Part shown: positions 1 to 22,800 of the stretch, piece by piece | Numbering within the stretch: position 1 is the stretch's first letter | Layout of the letters: every line of letters begins with the position of its first letter | From: Babylonia areolata | Taxonomy: Eukaryota > Mollusca > Gastropoda > Neogastropoda > Buccinidae | Direction: 5' to 3' | Assembly: GCF_041734735.1 (NCBI RefSeq) | Contig: NC_134883.1 | Coordinates: 9,164,229 to 9,228,228 of the forward strand | Length of the DNA: 64,000 nt | The notes under the pieces: generated by a model | Database searches by the model: none | The model's input: only the letters and a program-made list of their open reading frames with translations | Told to the model about the DNA's origin: nothing | Translations under genes and position numbers: made by a program

Positions 1-456
1 GCTAAACACTCTTTGTTTGCTGTCATACGCTGTACCAACTTTGTGTGTCAGTGTCAGCAGTCCTTGCTGGGGCTAAACACTCTTTGTTTGCTGTCATACG
101 CTGTACCAACTTTGTGTGTCAGTGTCAGCAGTCCTTGCTGGGGCTAAACACTCTTTGTTTGCTGTCATACGCTGTACCAGCTGTGTGTGTCAGTGTCAGC
201 AGTCCATGCTGGGGCTAAACACTGTTTGTTTGCTGTCATACGCTGTACCAGCTGTGTGTGTCAGTGTCAGCAGTCCTTGCTGGGGCTAAACACTCTTTGC
301 TTTCATACGCTGTACCAACTGTGTGTGTGTCAGTGTCAGCAGTCCATGCTGGGGCTAAACACTGTTTGTTGTCATACGCTGTACCAACTGTGTGTCAGTG
401 TCAGCAGTCCATGCTGGGGCTAAACACTCTTTGTTTGCTGTCATACGCTGTACCAA
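1..456. repeat. Minisatellite, 65-71 bp unit, about 7 copies
   Basis: Direct repeats begin with GCTAAACACT at 1, 72, 143, 214, 285, 354 and 419. Spacing is 71 bp for the first units and shortens to 69 and 65 bp at the right end. Units differ by a few substitutions and small indels. The array runs off the left edge, so its true length is unknown. Confidence 0.92.
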
Positions 457-505
457 GTCAAACTGGTGCAGACTAAGCCTATCTGTTTGCTCTGACTGAT
501 AGGCA
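454..505. repeat. Dispersed short repeat, copy 1 of 3
   Basis: The segment containing CAAACTGGTGCAGACTA and CTGTTTGCTC is repeated in diverged form at about 8873-8936 and 9911-9972, all in the same orientation. It looks like pieces of one interspersed element; its class is not recognised. Confidence 0.5.
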
Positions 506-1837
506 TTGTAGGCACTGGTTCCACACGGTATGTGTATTGAACTAAGTTAGGAGTATGAATAAAAATGCCCATTTTTTCTCTGGAATAACGCTTTGCATTT
601 GTTGGGACCTTTACTACTTTTTCCAAATTTCTTTTCTGACTTCTGCATCCCTGACCTGCAATTCCAGCTTTCACTGGATAGTTAAGGGCTTCTGTGTGAC
701 CTGTAGACCACCAACATGAATTACAAGATCTCAGATATGCACATTTGATCAGAATGCATTTTACACACAAAGGAGAGGATGGGGGTATGGCAAGAACAGG
801 TCTGCTTTAGTGTTTAGATGAAATACCCACCCTTGACCTGCCCAGTTGCTGCCAGGATTTAAATCATGGACCCTCGGAATTTTAACCCAGTGTTTTATTG
901 GGTCTCTCTCAGTTTGTGTCCTTTCGGCAGTGTCATGACTTTATCATTTTGAATCACAAGTGTATACAATGTTTGGCCAAAGTTTCCATCTTGGCATGAT
1001 CAACACACACTGACATATACACGCACACACACCATGCACACACGCGTGCGGTATGCACACACAAGAGGAATGGGAGAATGCCTTTGTCAGGCACACACTT
1101 GCCGAATTGTCATCCTCCATTTCCCATACCCCTGTTGGTATTCATTGAAAACAAACGCTGGGGATGAACACCCGACTGGCATGTTTCAGTGTTCATGATG
1201 GGCCAGATCGAGTCCTGTTTCACTGACCAATCAATAATTTCAGCGGCCAGAAACACAAAAAAACACTGATTTGTTATTCATTGATTTGGCCTTGGGCGTT
1301 CCGTTATTTTGTGTGGTGTGTGTGCATGCTCAGCATGGGGTGAGTAAACTTGGAAATTCAGTGCATTACAGAAACAAGTGTGAGAGAGCAAGCCAGAAAT
1401 TGAAAATGATGGATGGCTGATTTAAACATTGAAGAGATGAAAGGCATATTTACTGGGGGGGGGGGGGGGGGGGGGGGGGTTCAAGAGAATGCCTCAAAAA
1501 GAAAGTCACCTTCAAAGTAAAAAGATGAGAAGGAAAGTGAAATTGTCTTGACTGGCAGAGTTACGACTGCGACAGTTCTTTCTATGCATACATAAGCATG
1601 ACTATCAGTATCAACAGACTTTGCCATGTGCATGTACGTTATACTCAGAAGTGTTCTTTTATTCATTTGGTTTTTTTCTATAGCTGGTTTTTGGTCGCCT
1701 TTCTTTAAGACTGAGTGAACCCTGTTGTTTTTTGTTGTTGTTGTTTCTGTGTTTTTTTGTTTTTCAGTGGGGCCTTATTTCCCAAAGCAATATTGCATGA
1801 GTTGTAAATCATCATGTCAGCTTGCTTATATGACGTG
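506..1837. other. Non-coding stretch, probably AHCYL-like intron
   Basis: No exon with homology or good splice borders was recognised here. It holds a short CA-rich tract near 1010-1065 and a G homopolymer of about 23 bases at 1457-1479. Because the next confident exon at 2485 starts inside a codon, this DNA is presumably intronic. Confidence 0.5.
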
Positions 1838-12040
<10,203 letters not shown>

Positions 12041-15000
12041 TACACTTAGCTGTCCTCACAAGCCTCCAGAGTTGTCTGTCAAGGGGAGGAAACACATGGT
12101 TGCTCTTGCCTGGTCCTTCTCTACCCAGCATTCCAAGTTCAAGATGAAGCGCTTGTCGACAGTGTAGATCAACCATCGCTGTACCACTCCCCCTCACAGT
12201 CTTCGTTTCTTCCACCCTCCCTCCTTCCCTGACTCCCACCAAAATTTCTTGCTGAACTATATGGGACAGTATTGTTTGTGGTTTTGAAAGAGATGGGGAA
12301 AAAAGTCATTTTTAATGTCCATTCTCTCACCCTCCGCCATTTTTGTCTCTTTTAGCCAACTTGGCTGCCATCGCCAGTGCACGCATCTTTCAGTCCTTCC
12401 TAAAAATTACTTTCCCCCACAGAATCAAGCACAAAGGTGGTTGGGTTTTGTTTTTGTTGCTTCTTTTTGGTTGGTTTGTTTTTGTTCAAAAACAACTACT
12501 AAAGGTTGTTATGTTGCTGTGACTTCTGTTGCAGCAAGAAATGATTTTCCCCCCGTTCGTTTAATTTTTCTCTGTAGTTTCTTGTAACCAGGAACCAAAT
12601 TTATTTTCCCCTGCACAGGAACTGATGGTTCAGTTCAGGAATGAAATGAAAACATTTTGCTGATTTAAAATGTTACTGAATGTTTCAAACTCTAATGCAG
12701 TTCAGGAGTGAAAACTATAAATGTTGCTGATTTCAATATTGATCGATTGTTTGAGAGTTGTGTCATGTTGGTCATGGCATGAACGAGCTCTGTGGGTGGG
12801 GGATCTGTTACCTGAACGAATATATAGCTTTCAGATTGTCATTCAGCAATCTATACATGTGTTAACATCATCTGTGCAAAATGATTGTTCATATTGTGCG
12901 TCACATGATTAGTTTACTGTGTGTGTACAGTTCCAAGTTTCAGTTCTGTGTTTTCATCATCATCATGATGCTGCAGTATCATTTAGCCAGATGAGGTTAG
13001 CCAACAGCAAGCACCCCCATTCTTCCTGCCTGGCCCACACCTGCCACCTGTTCTAAAGGTGGCCCTTTCAGTCAGCTCAAACTATGGTTAGGATGGATAC
13101 ACATTTGGAGTCCTCATGCAAACATAAAGAAAAAACATCATTTTTTCTAGGGGACTGTTTCGTCATCAGCTGATGTCTCTTTCAGCTCAGAGGGTTTTTG
13201 GGGGGAGAGTATGTCATCTTTTTTTTTTCTCCTCCCTTAGTTCATTGAGCATTCTACAAACTGCAAGAAATTGTGAATGGACAGCTTAAAAGTGAGGTTG
13301 TTTTATTTTATTGTTGTGCAAGAAATGTGATCATCATTTTTAAGTCACCTGCAAAACAGCAGAAGAGAGTGAAATGATTTCTATTTGCATCTCTATATTG
13401 TTGGAAGTTGGTGATAGAGATTGCCCGACTTGTCAGGGTAACTTTTCTGATGGTGATACATTAGGTCATCCAGCCAAACTTCAAGTGTTTTTGTCCATCA
13501 GCCTATTTCCTAAGCCAACAACAACAAAAAGTAAACTCTTACATAAATTGGCAATAAACATTTTTTCTTCCTCTATTTTCCAACTAGCAGAAAAGACCTT
13601 GCTGGTCCTGTGACATGTGCTGTTCATATCAACGGTTGCGTGCTCAATTCCCAAAAAATGTTTGGGCTTCCAAACTATGGGAAAGATGCATGAAATTCTT
13701 AAGTCAGCTAACTATTCAGCAGTCACAAAGAGCTCAAACCATTTTCACATAGGAAGATGTTGAAAAATCAAACTGTAGGATGATGTCTGAGATGTGACAG
13801 ATCTCCTTTTGGGAGGTGAACAACTTCATTAGTGAGGAGGTTGTGCTTCATTTTTTTTTTTTGAATGTCTCATTGTTCCCAACACAAACAGACTAGTGTA
13901 GGCAGCTAAAGTCATCATTGTTGCTTTCAGAATTAATATCACTGGTTATCATGGACTCCATCATCAAGACCTTTTAGTTTAATAGCATGCCGGTGCTTGG
14001 GCGATTGAACTGAGACCTGCAAAATTGTCATTTCTTTAGAAGTGTGTTGGCATACTTATGATCTTTGCAGACTTTTCTTTTTTTCTATTTTGATGTGTCA
14101 TCTTTTCTTCATGTATTCTTCATAGAAATGGACCTCACATGTACCTCATTTGTGTCGTTTTCTCTTTTTTCCTTTTTTCAACTGTAGAGAGGACTTTGTA
14201 CAGTTCGTAGTTAATGGCATGTGTATATAGACAGGAGTTGTGGTTGTGGGTATGTTTTCATTCTTTATACTTCCTTTTTTTCCTCCAGTTTCAAGTTTTA
14301 CTGTCCTGTTCATGTAGTTAACTGTGGATGTCAAAATCAGTTGCAACAAGACGACTGATCAGTGAAGTCTTCAGCTGCCAAGTTTCGATTCCTCTGCCAC
14401 ATTTTAGTGGTGTGTGGTAGAAAAGGGGGGAGGGAGAGAAAAACCCTTCCCCCTACTTTTGTCCATCCATGACAGTTGTAGAAAACTCTGCCCTGCTCAC
14501 AGATACCAGAAGTTTTCCATAACCACTGTGTCAGTATCTTTCGGGTACATGTGGTTGTTTTATTCAAATTGCAACAAGCACGGGGAAATACACATTTTGA
14601 TAAAATGGGAGGTATGTGTATCATGGATTTTTTTTAGGTCGAGTTTTAAAACAACCTGCATTTTTATGCCTTCTTCTGATAGAATGTTTTTACCTTCATT
14701 TCCTTGTGGGCTTGGTTTTGTAGTTGAATACGTAAAATTCTTCACCTTTCAGCTAGGCATGTGAAGTTTGGTTTTGTAGTTGAATCTTCACCTCTCAGCT
14801 AAGCATATGAACTAATGAAGGGAGAAAATTGGTAATCTGTTGTTTTTTTTCTGATGGTTTTGTTGTCGTGTTGGTTCGGGTGTCAAGTAAATTGCTTTTG
14901 AGCCTGTGTCACCACTTTTAAGAAATTCCCTTGAGTAAGTGGACATCTTAAAATTCAGAAATTTTCCCATTCACCCGTTTCTTTGCTGGTAAGTTGTTTG

Positions 15001-16556
15001 TGCAGCTTGTCTTTCAACTCTCATGCCGATTGCTTATCATTCATTTGAGTTGAGGATCGTCTTGTTGCATCGAGACCAGAGGTGTCTGGTCAGTTTTGTA
15101 ACCTGTGCAATCTATGGCACTTCTCAAACTGAATTATTTTGATATTGTGGATACCAACATTATTGTTATGATTACGTTGTCATCACATACATGCACTGGA
15201 TTGGCTAGGATCGTGTCAGACTTTACGAACTATGCACTCAGTTTCTTGGCTTTGTTTGACTGCTTGAAATGAGAGGTAGCAAGTAGGTCTTTTGTTGTGT
15301 AATAGCAGTAAATCTGGATCCATGTCCCCACCACTATCTTTTTGTGTGAAAAAAAATATAGTCCCCGCTTGGTCTCACCAATGTTTTATAGACTATTTAG
15401 CATGGGAGACTTCAAAATGAGATACTCAAAATCATGTGAAACCCATAAACAAATTTCCAGTCAGTTGATCCTTGCATTATGTGATGAGAGCCATGAAGGT
15501 TAACTTTCTTCTTTACTTTTTTTTCCTTTTCTAATTCAGTTAGTATCTCACCCCATCTTTACATCTAAGTGTGACTGTATATATACACATATACTTTGTA
15601 TAACCAGAGTGTTATTCTAAAATATGAAAGGAAGATTAAGCTGGAAGAAGTATTTTTTTATTTTGTTATTAGTGAGGACGAAGCAGTGAAATGGTAATTA
15701 GAAAATACTTTAGTTCAAATGGTTGTTCTCTTTGCTCCTTCACCCACACACAAAACAGTGTTAGCAAACCTGTTGATACTAAATGCATATCACATGCCAC
15801 ATGGACTTTTATAGCAAAAGTTAAACTTTTTCTTGTAATTTTTTTCCCTCTTGTGTTGTTGCATGAAGCTTTGTGAGATTGTATTTCTTTGTTAATTGCA
15901 ATTTTGGGTCGTCTTAAAATTTGGCAGTATATCTGATGCAACCACATTTAAACACAGCTGTACATGATCACAGCTGTACATAAAGTTAAGATTTTATGTG
16001 TGTGTGTGTTTTTCTTTTTAATTATTCTTTCTAATGATCTTAGATTTTTTTTATGCATGCATCTGGAAGCACACACAATAATGGAAAGAATATCTCAAAA
16101 GGTTAGTTATTACAAAACGGCACGTGATATCATGCATCATTTTAAACTAAGAGTTGTGTTCATTGTTATGTCAGCTGTAGAAGCAAGATTGGTGCAACTT
16201 ATTTATACAGCTGTAGTCATGTGGAGAGGTGGAGCCAGAATAAACTGTTAATCATGGGTACAGCTCTTTTGTGTGCGTGCGTGCGTGTGTGTGTGTTGCA
16301 GGCATTTACATCTTCTAGTTTTCCTGTCAGTGTTTTGCAGGGATTCAAACAATCAAAAACTTTTATCTCCCTGCGCTGTTACAATAAAATTTAAAACAGG
16401 TCTTTTTAACGGATTCAGTCACCAAACTTGAGAAATTGTACCCCCCATTCGCTATTCCATGTACTGAGAAAAAATGTTTTAACTATAAATCTGCAGTGGT
16501 CTTTTGGCGGTTTAAATTTAGCACTCTGAATAATTTGGAGCTGATTTATAAATAAA
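12041..16556 (+). other. AHCYL1: Probable AHCYL-like 3' UTR
   Basis: Non-coding, T-rich DNA follows the stop. AATAAA hexamers occur at 16239-16244, 16383-16388 and 16551-16556. A local direct duplication lies at about 14712-14809 (GGTTTTGTAGTTGAA ... CAGCTAGGCATGTGAA). A 3' UTR of 4.2-4.5 kb is inferred from the hexamers, not shown. Confidence 0.45.
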
Positions 16557-16581
16557 CAATGTTTTTGATTCACTCTTTATT
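16551..16581. terminator. Candidate converging poly(A) signals of AHCYL-like and NRF1
   Basis: AATAAA on the + strand at 16551-16556 is followed 20 bp later by AATAAA on the - strand at 16581-16576, so two tail-to-tail genes could end over the same few tens of bases. Each signal has a T-rich stretch just beyond it. Actual cleavage sites are unknown. Confidence 0.45.
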
Positions 16582-19500
16582 TCAAGAGCAGTTACAAAAT
16601 ATGTACATCTGAGTGATTCTGAGTTATTAAAAAAAAAAGAAAGTTTGAATCATGTTTCAGATAACATCATTTCTCTTCCTCCATGAGGGTGGGGGAAAGG
16701 GGAGGACAAAGGTGCCACCAACATCAAAAATACTTAAAGACTACGAGAAAATAATTCAAGAAAGGCCCATTTTTCACAGCCACAATATAATTTTTGTTCT
16801 TATGCTTCATGGTTCTTCAAACCAAGTGAAAAAAGTCATGTATCTCAAGAAACGGTGTGGAATACTTTACGAGTTCTTTTAACCCACAAAAGACCAGGTG
16901 AGCTGGATCCAATCTTCATTTTTTTTTTAGTAGCTATAATAGCTATGAAAACTTATCACTATACAATGAAATGTAATCATACAATCTTCAGACTGCCTGG
17001 AACATAAATTCCTCATGGAAACAGTTCTTTATTTTAGTCATACATCAGTTAACAGAAAAAGGTTACCTGTTATCACACAAGTTAATGTACCATAAAATTT
17101 GTTCTATGAGTCGCAATTTTTCCCCCAAACCTTGACCCCTGCTACTGAAATAATGGTGCAGCTTGTTTATTGATTTTTCCCTATGTGGGTTTTCCAATGA
17201 TGCGTTCAGGTCAAATTAAGTTGTTGCCGTCAGTCTCCAGTCTATTTTTAGATTCACATTCTGTTTCAAAACTGGTTTTGACTCTTCGTGAACTAAAAAC
17301 TCACTGCAAGTGTGCTACTGATAACTGTTTACGCTTTTTCCTCTAAATTTACACATCACCTTTACACACATGAAACATTCAGTTGATCACCCTTGTTCAG
17401 ACAACTTCCATCAGGCCAAAAGAATGACGCAATGCTTAAGATGCAGCTTTCAAATTGAAGGTGATTGATCTGGCTATTGAAAAGGAAAACCGAGCTACTG
17501 CCTATGAACTTGGAGTGAATGAATTCTGTTGTTCAATTCCAACACTGAAGACGAAGCTTTCAGTGGCTTCAGTGGAAATGACAACGATGAATGAATACAT
17601 GTGACTACCACTAATTGTTAGTGTGTGTGTTAGTGTGTATCTTTGATGTAGTTGTATTTTTATATTTTTGTGTTGCTTTGTCACTGAATTTGTAACTGAA
17701 GTTGCGCTTTGCACGCATCTGACAAGTTTGTGTGGCTGTCGAGTTTCTCACTTTTTATGATTAATTTTATGTTTTGCACTTGGTTTTTTGTGCAACATTT
17801 GTGCCTTATACACCAGTGCCGCCTGTGAGTGTTTAAATTCCAGTAGTTTTTTTAAATTCAGTGAATGCAACTTGTATAAGTAATGGGCTCAATAGTCCAA
17901 ATTTTATGGTAATAATTGCAGGTACTCACTGTTTACTGACTTTTCATATTACTGAACTTCAATTCGTGAGCTAAATAATTTAGCTTTAGTAGATGTGAAA
18001 CCGACCTGTAAAAAATTCCTATCTTTGCCAAAGCTTTCAAAATTTCACTTTTGTTTCTTCCTTAAATCATAGCCTGGGGTGTTGAAGAACAAATGCCAAC
18101 TTCAATCCACATTGAAAAAAAAAAGAGAGAAATATCTGGTTAGATTTGCAAATCTGTTTGTACTTCATGAGCCCGTATCACAAGATACAAGCTCATATCA
18201 CATTGTATAACTTGAAACAAGGTAATGAGCAATGAACTTCTTAAAGCCAAATGCATTTGTCAAAACTGGTAAAGATTCACCTTGAAATGGACAACACGTT
18301 ATATAAAAACAGCCATCCTGACACCATAAAATCTTATTTTATGTGAACACAAGGCAAAGTTATCCTACAACTGAAAACTCTTGTAACTCACCATCAGTTA
18401 ACAACTGAGTAATCTGGTGTTTTAAAAGGCACACGCGCACACAGATACCATGGGTTGATGTGACTCAATTCCCTAGTCACCCATGCCCTCTCAACAGACC
18501 CCTACCACCCCACACAAGTTCACAATACAAAATCCTCACATACAGTCCAAAATGAGATTACCCAGATCCAATATCACCAAAGGAACAAAGTCCAAACATA
18601 TGAAAAACATTCCACCCACAAAGCACATGATGCAGACTGTCTTCAGTCTCATTGCTGGACTTCCTTCAGCAAAGGATGAGGGTGGTTCAGGGCATGTGTC
18701 AAACTGAATGCTGCTGGGCAAATGTTGAGGAGCTTCTCTTCAGCACCTTCTCTGGTTTTGCATCATCTCCAAAGAAACCAACTATAACATCTACACGATA
18801 TAAAAAAACAAAAACAAAAAAACAGCCTCAATCTCATGGAGGCATCAAAGATTACAGACTCAGAGATGCCAACCCCTGCTGAGTGTTTGTAGAAACAATC
18901 AGGAAATTTGGTAGGAACATATTTTTCAGTGTACGTTTGGCAAAACTGCTGTTCCTGCCACTGCTTCTTTACAGCTGACACATCTGTGACACTGTGTCGC
19001 TTCCCTGGTCTTTGTTCGTCTGGTTTCTCACAATCGGAATCCATGGCCGACTTCTGTTTCCAGCCGCTTGTCCCTTCCTTTCACTCCACAGCTTAATCCA
19101 CCAGGCGGAAACGCTGTTTGACCAAGATGCATCTTGATTTAGCCAAGTTATCGCTTGTTAGGGCAAACAATTAAGCTGATTGGTCCACTCAATGCTGTTT
19201 CAATGTAAACACACACGCAATTAGCTGAGCATCATCACGTAAGACCAAGGTTAGAAGTGACTGCCCTGGCCTCATGATCAACAGGTCCAGAGTGTCTGGG
19301 TAATGTTACAACAGGAAAGCATGTGACCATGTTATGAAGTCGAAAATGAACTCCTCAGGACAATTTTGACGTTGGCGTAACGTTGGAACAAACTGCGATC
19401 GAGTGAAATGAAATACAGCGAAATAGTTGGCATCTCTGCAGACTGATAAAACATACACTGAAGCACATCACCAAAGAAATTGGCAATACAACCCCTGACA

Positions 19501-19685
19501 TCTGCCAAGTTAGACTCTCAAGACCAGACCCTAAACCTGCCTTGTTCCAGCTGAAGAAAGCCAAGCGATGAAACTGGAAAGTCACAATGGCACAATTCAC
19601 GGCCGGGTCTGCAGGTGAAATGTTTTTCTAATATTAAATGGCAAAATAAAGAAAAAAATTGTCATGCCTAGGAAGCCCCTAATGC
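16582..19685 (-). other. NRF1: Probable NRF1 3' UTR
   Basis: No coding signal between the NRF1 stop and the candidate - strand poly(A) signal. The stretch includes a 578 bp element with terminal inverted repeats (18861-19438). Earlier - strand hexamers could give a shorter UTR. Confidence 0.4.
18861..19438. mobile_element. Element with 13 bp terminal inverted repeats, copy 1
   Basis: The left end CAGAGATGCCAAC is inverted at the right end as GTTGGCATCTCTG. A 6 bp direct repeat CAGACT (18855-18860 and 19439-19444) fits a target-site duplication. A larger relative is at 25308-27065. A - strand frame reaching into the left end reads VTDVSAVKKQWQEQQFCQ, perhaps a gene or transposase remnant. Ends starting CAGAG recall hAT elements, but those usually have 8 bp duplications, so the superfamily is open. 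Confidence 0.7.
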
Positions 19686-19879
19686 TCATGTCTGCCCCAC
19701 CACTTGCTGATCAATGGAAGTAACTTCTATGGCCTGTGTGGCATCTGGCACTTCTGTCTTGAGAAACCCTGGAGCCATGGCCACTTGGATGGCGTTGGCT
19801 GCTCCTGCATTCTGGTCAGTGGTAACTTGCCCTATTGATGACACAGACTGGTACATGGACGCTGGGATGGTCACAATTC
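19686..19879 (-). CDS. NRF1: NRF1 final coding exon
   Basis: The acceptor GTTGCAG is followed by GA, completing a Gly codon. It reads IVTIPASMYQSVSSIGQ, then IQVAMAPGFLKTEVPDATQ and DQQVVGQT-stop. Human NRF1 has IPVSMYQTVVTSL...VQVAMAPV here. An upstream in-frame stretch beginning MKGQTEMSDD would need a different phase, so the internal acceptor was chosen; that choice is the least certain border of the gene. Confidence 0.82.
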
Positions 19880-22800
19880 CTGCAACAGTTTCCAAATCAT
19901 CAGACATTTCAGTTTGTCCCTTCATCCTCTATCAAACAAATCTAAACTACAATATGTCAGTGAAAAGTGGTAATCATTTTGAACTCTGTAAGTGAAAGTC
20001 ATTTGGCACATTAAATTCATTTTTTCAGAAAAGAAAAACATCCGTATCAGCTGACCTTACCTTGCTTCATCCTACTGATACCTAACAATTCTCTGATTTT
20101 AAATGCAACAAATACAGGAGGCTTCATGCAAACAACTTGCAAATAATTTAAAAGAATTCCCAAGGGAAAAAAGAAAGTCAAGTTGTTATAATCCAACAGG
20201 CATGTGCAGCCAAAAGGTTTATCAGTCAAAATAACATACATAATTATATGTACCTGGAATACTACTATGTATAAAGATGGGTTCTATGCATAATGTCAGT
20301 CACATCTGTTATACTTTATTCTGACACATGTTGCAAGGTTCAACAAACATCCAGAGCTGCCAAACCCTGAACAGACTGGATAAGAATTGTCTCAACATCA
20401 GAGAGGAATATCTGGAAGTTGCAAGGAGTGTTTTCAGTATCACATCCAGTAACTTCTCATCACTCCTTTTCTTTTTTCCAGTTTCAGGGCAACCTGCGTC
20501 TGACACACACTTACACATGATGGTGGCAGAAGTGAAGTGGGAAGTTTGCTACCTGAACTCTCAAATGGCTGTATATACAGCAGCTGTGTGCACTTAACAA
20601 TCGCTAACACTTTTTTTCTTTCATCTTTTCTTTGGCAAGAGAAGGATTTTTTTTTTTTTTTAAGCAAGAGCAAGACAGGAAATCAAATGTAAAAACAATG
20701 ATAAATTCTGCCAAAAATGGAGTAACCCGTTGGGAGGTCTGCACTACCCTCATAAAATCACACATCAAAATAAAATTTTATTTTTAAGAAGTTTTACAGA
20801 CATCTGAGAATTAAGGAATAAAAGTCATCTGAAGGATGAGGGGGAAATTCCCTGAAAAAAAATATGCTGAAGGCAAATACAGAAGACAAAGCTAATGAAT
20901 CTTGGCAGCTGTAATTTGATGGAACCGAGCAAGTAGCAACATACGATGCAACATGCAAATGGTCCATGATAAAGAATGATTTTCAGTATCTTTCTTAATT
21001 CTCACTACTACCAGTGATGTCTACACATGGAGTAAGGGACACAATCACACACAACTTTTCACTATTTAAGAGCTTGGACAGGATATTTAAACGAGGGATC
21101 TAGACTGACTGTTAAATAGGTATCACATTCGACAGGTGAACAAAACCACCAGGCAATATCCACATTTCTTCCCGTGTTCTTTCCATTCTGTTTCATTCCT
21201 TTGACGGAAAAATTGTAAATTTGTTTAAATAACATTCTACATTGTAATATATATACTAGTGTCTACATTTCTTCCCCTGTCAAGAGACGTAGAGAAGGCC
21301 AGTCGAAAACTGGAGAGGAAGAAATGTAGCATATATATTACAATGTTATTAACCAATCTGCAACTTTTTCTGTGTCATAAACAGAAAAGTGTATGGGAAA
21401 AAATGTGGATATTGCCAACCACCACAAACAAAGAAAGCCTTACCTGATAAACCCCCTAAGGAACCGTCCCCTGTGAGGATGATCTGTGCATTCTGACCGA
21501 TAGTGGCCCCATTCAAAGCGGTGACAGTGGCCGTCCCATCAGCCATCTCCACAGATACGGGAGTGACCGCCATAGCCCCTTCCTGCTGACTGGCGGCCAC
21601 ATCTGCTAACGTCTGCACAGCTTGTGTGGCCTCATTCTGTCAACAGCAACCAAACCAGGTCAATGCATGTGAACTTCCATCAGGCAAAGGTCAACCATAT
21701 AATAATTTTCTTTCTTTTTTTCTTTTAAAAAATATTAATACCCACTATCACTGTGTATCAACAGCAGCCTCAACAGGAAAGGTTACATTCTATAGTACAT
21801 AGCACTCACTGATACAATACTGAAGACTGATGACACACAAGTGAATTCATAATTATATAACCCTCTCTTCTGAAACAAGATCTGGTCAAATTAAAATAAG
21901 CACACAATCACAGCTTCAAAAGTACATGAGTAAAGTGCCCACAAAATAATTTTATGTTCAGAAGAATCATGCTCCCCATCACCTGGGTCCACGGAGTGAA
22001 TAATCAAATTCTCAACTTGGGAAACTGAAAGAAGGTGAAGGGGGTGAAGAGAAAAGTGGAGAGAGAAAGGAGATACAGGGGAAAGGGACAGAAGAAGACC
22101 TAGCATGGTGGAGGTGATCAGAGGGGTTAAAATGTCATTATGTGCCAACCAAAAAAAAAAAAAAAAAAAAAAAACCCGCTGCTTTCACTGTTTCAGTGCT
22201 TTTCCTCTGATTTCATTTATTCATTCATTCTCTTCATTATTGCCTGGAACTAAAAGACAGAGTGTGACCAGCTGCCGTGGCGAAGTGGTTCCTGTCGCCA
22301 ACTGACGACTGGGAGGATGTGGGTTCGAATCCCAGCAGAGGTGGGTTTTTCGGCCTGCGGCTGGCTCTTACCCACAATTGAGTGTGCTATGGGCTTAAAT
22401 GGGGAGACTGGGACCACACAGTCGAGTATCATCCACTTCACGGATGCGTCTTTGAGTGTGTTGCTCTAATTACCTGACCAACATTACAAGTGTTTGTATC
22501 TCTCAGGCCTGGTTGATGCCGGGATATCATTATGACAGGAAGCACAGAGTACAGCCTTGTCACGTAGTCCCAAACCAAAATGGACCTCCACAGTAACATT
22601 GTCACCATCATGGTCATCCTCCTTCTCCTTCATCATCATCAATATAAAAACAAGAAAAAGTCCTAAAGTCTGTGGCCTTTCATGCCCTGCTGTCATTGTG
22701 ACCTCAGTTTCGAAACACCTCCACTTCTGTGCTTGGGGAGAGTCCTGTCAATGTCTTCAGTGTCGGCAGATTCATGGGTGGTTGTTGTTGGAGGGACATG

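Noticed and set aside
19880-19925. In-frame extension MKGQTEMSDDLETVA of the last NRF1 exon
   Set aside because: The preceding exon ends after one base of a codon, and no acceptor upstream of this stretch gives the needed phase; the acceptor at 19880 does.
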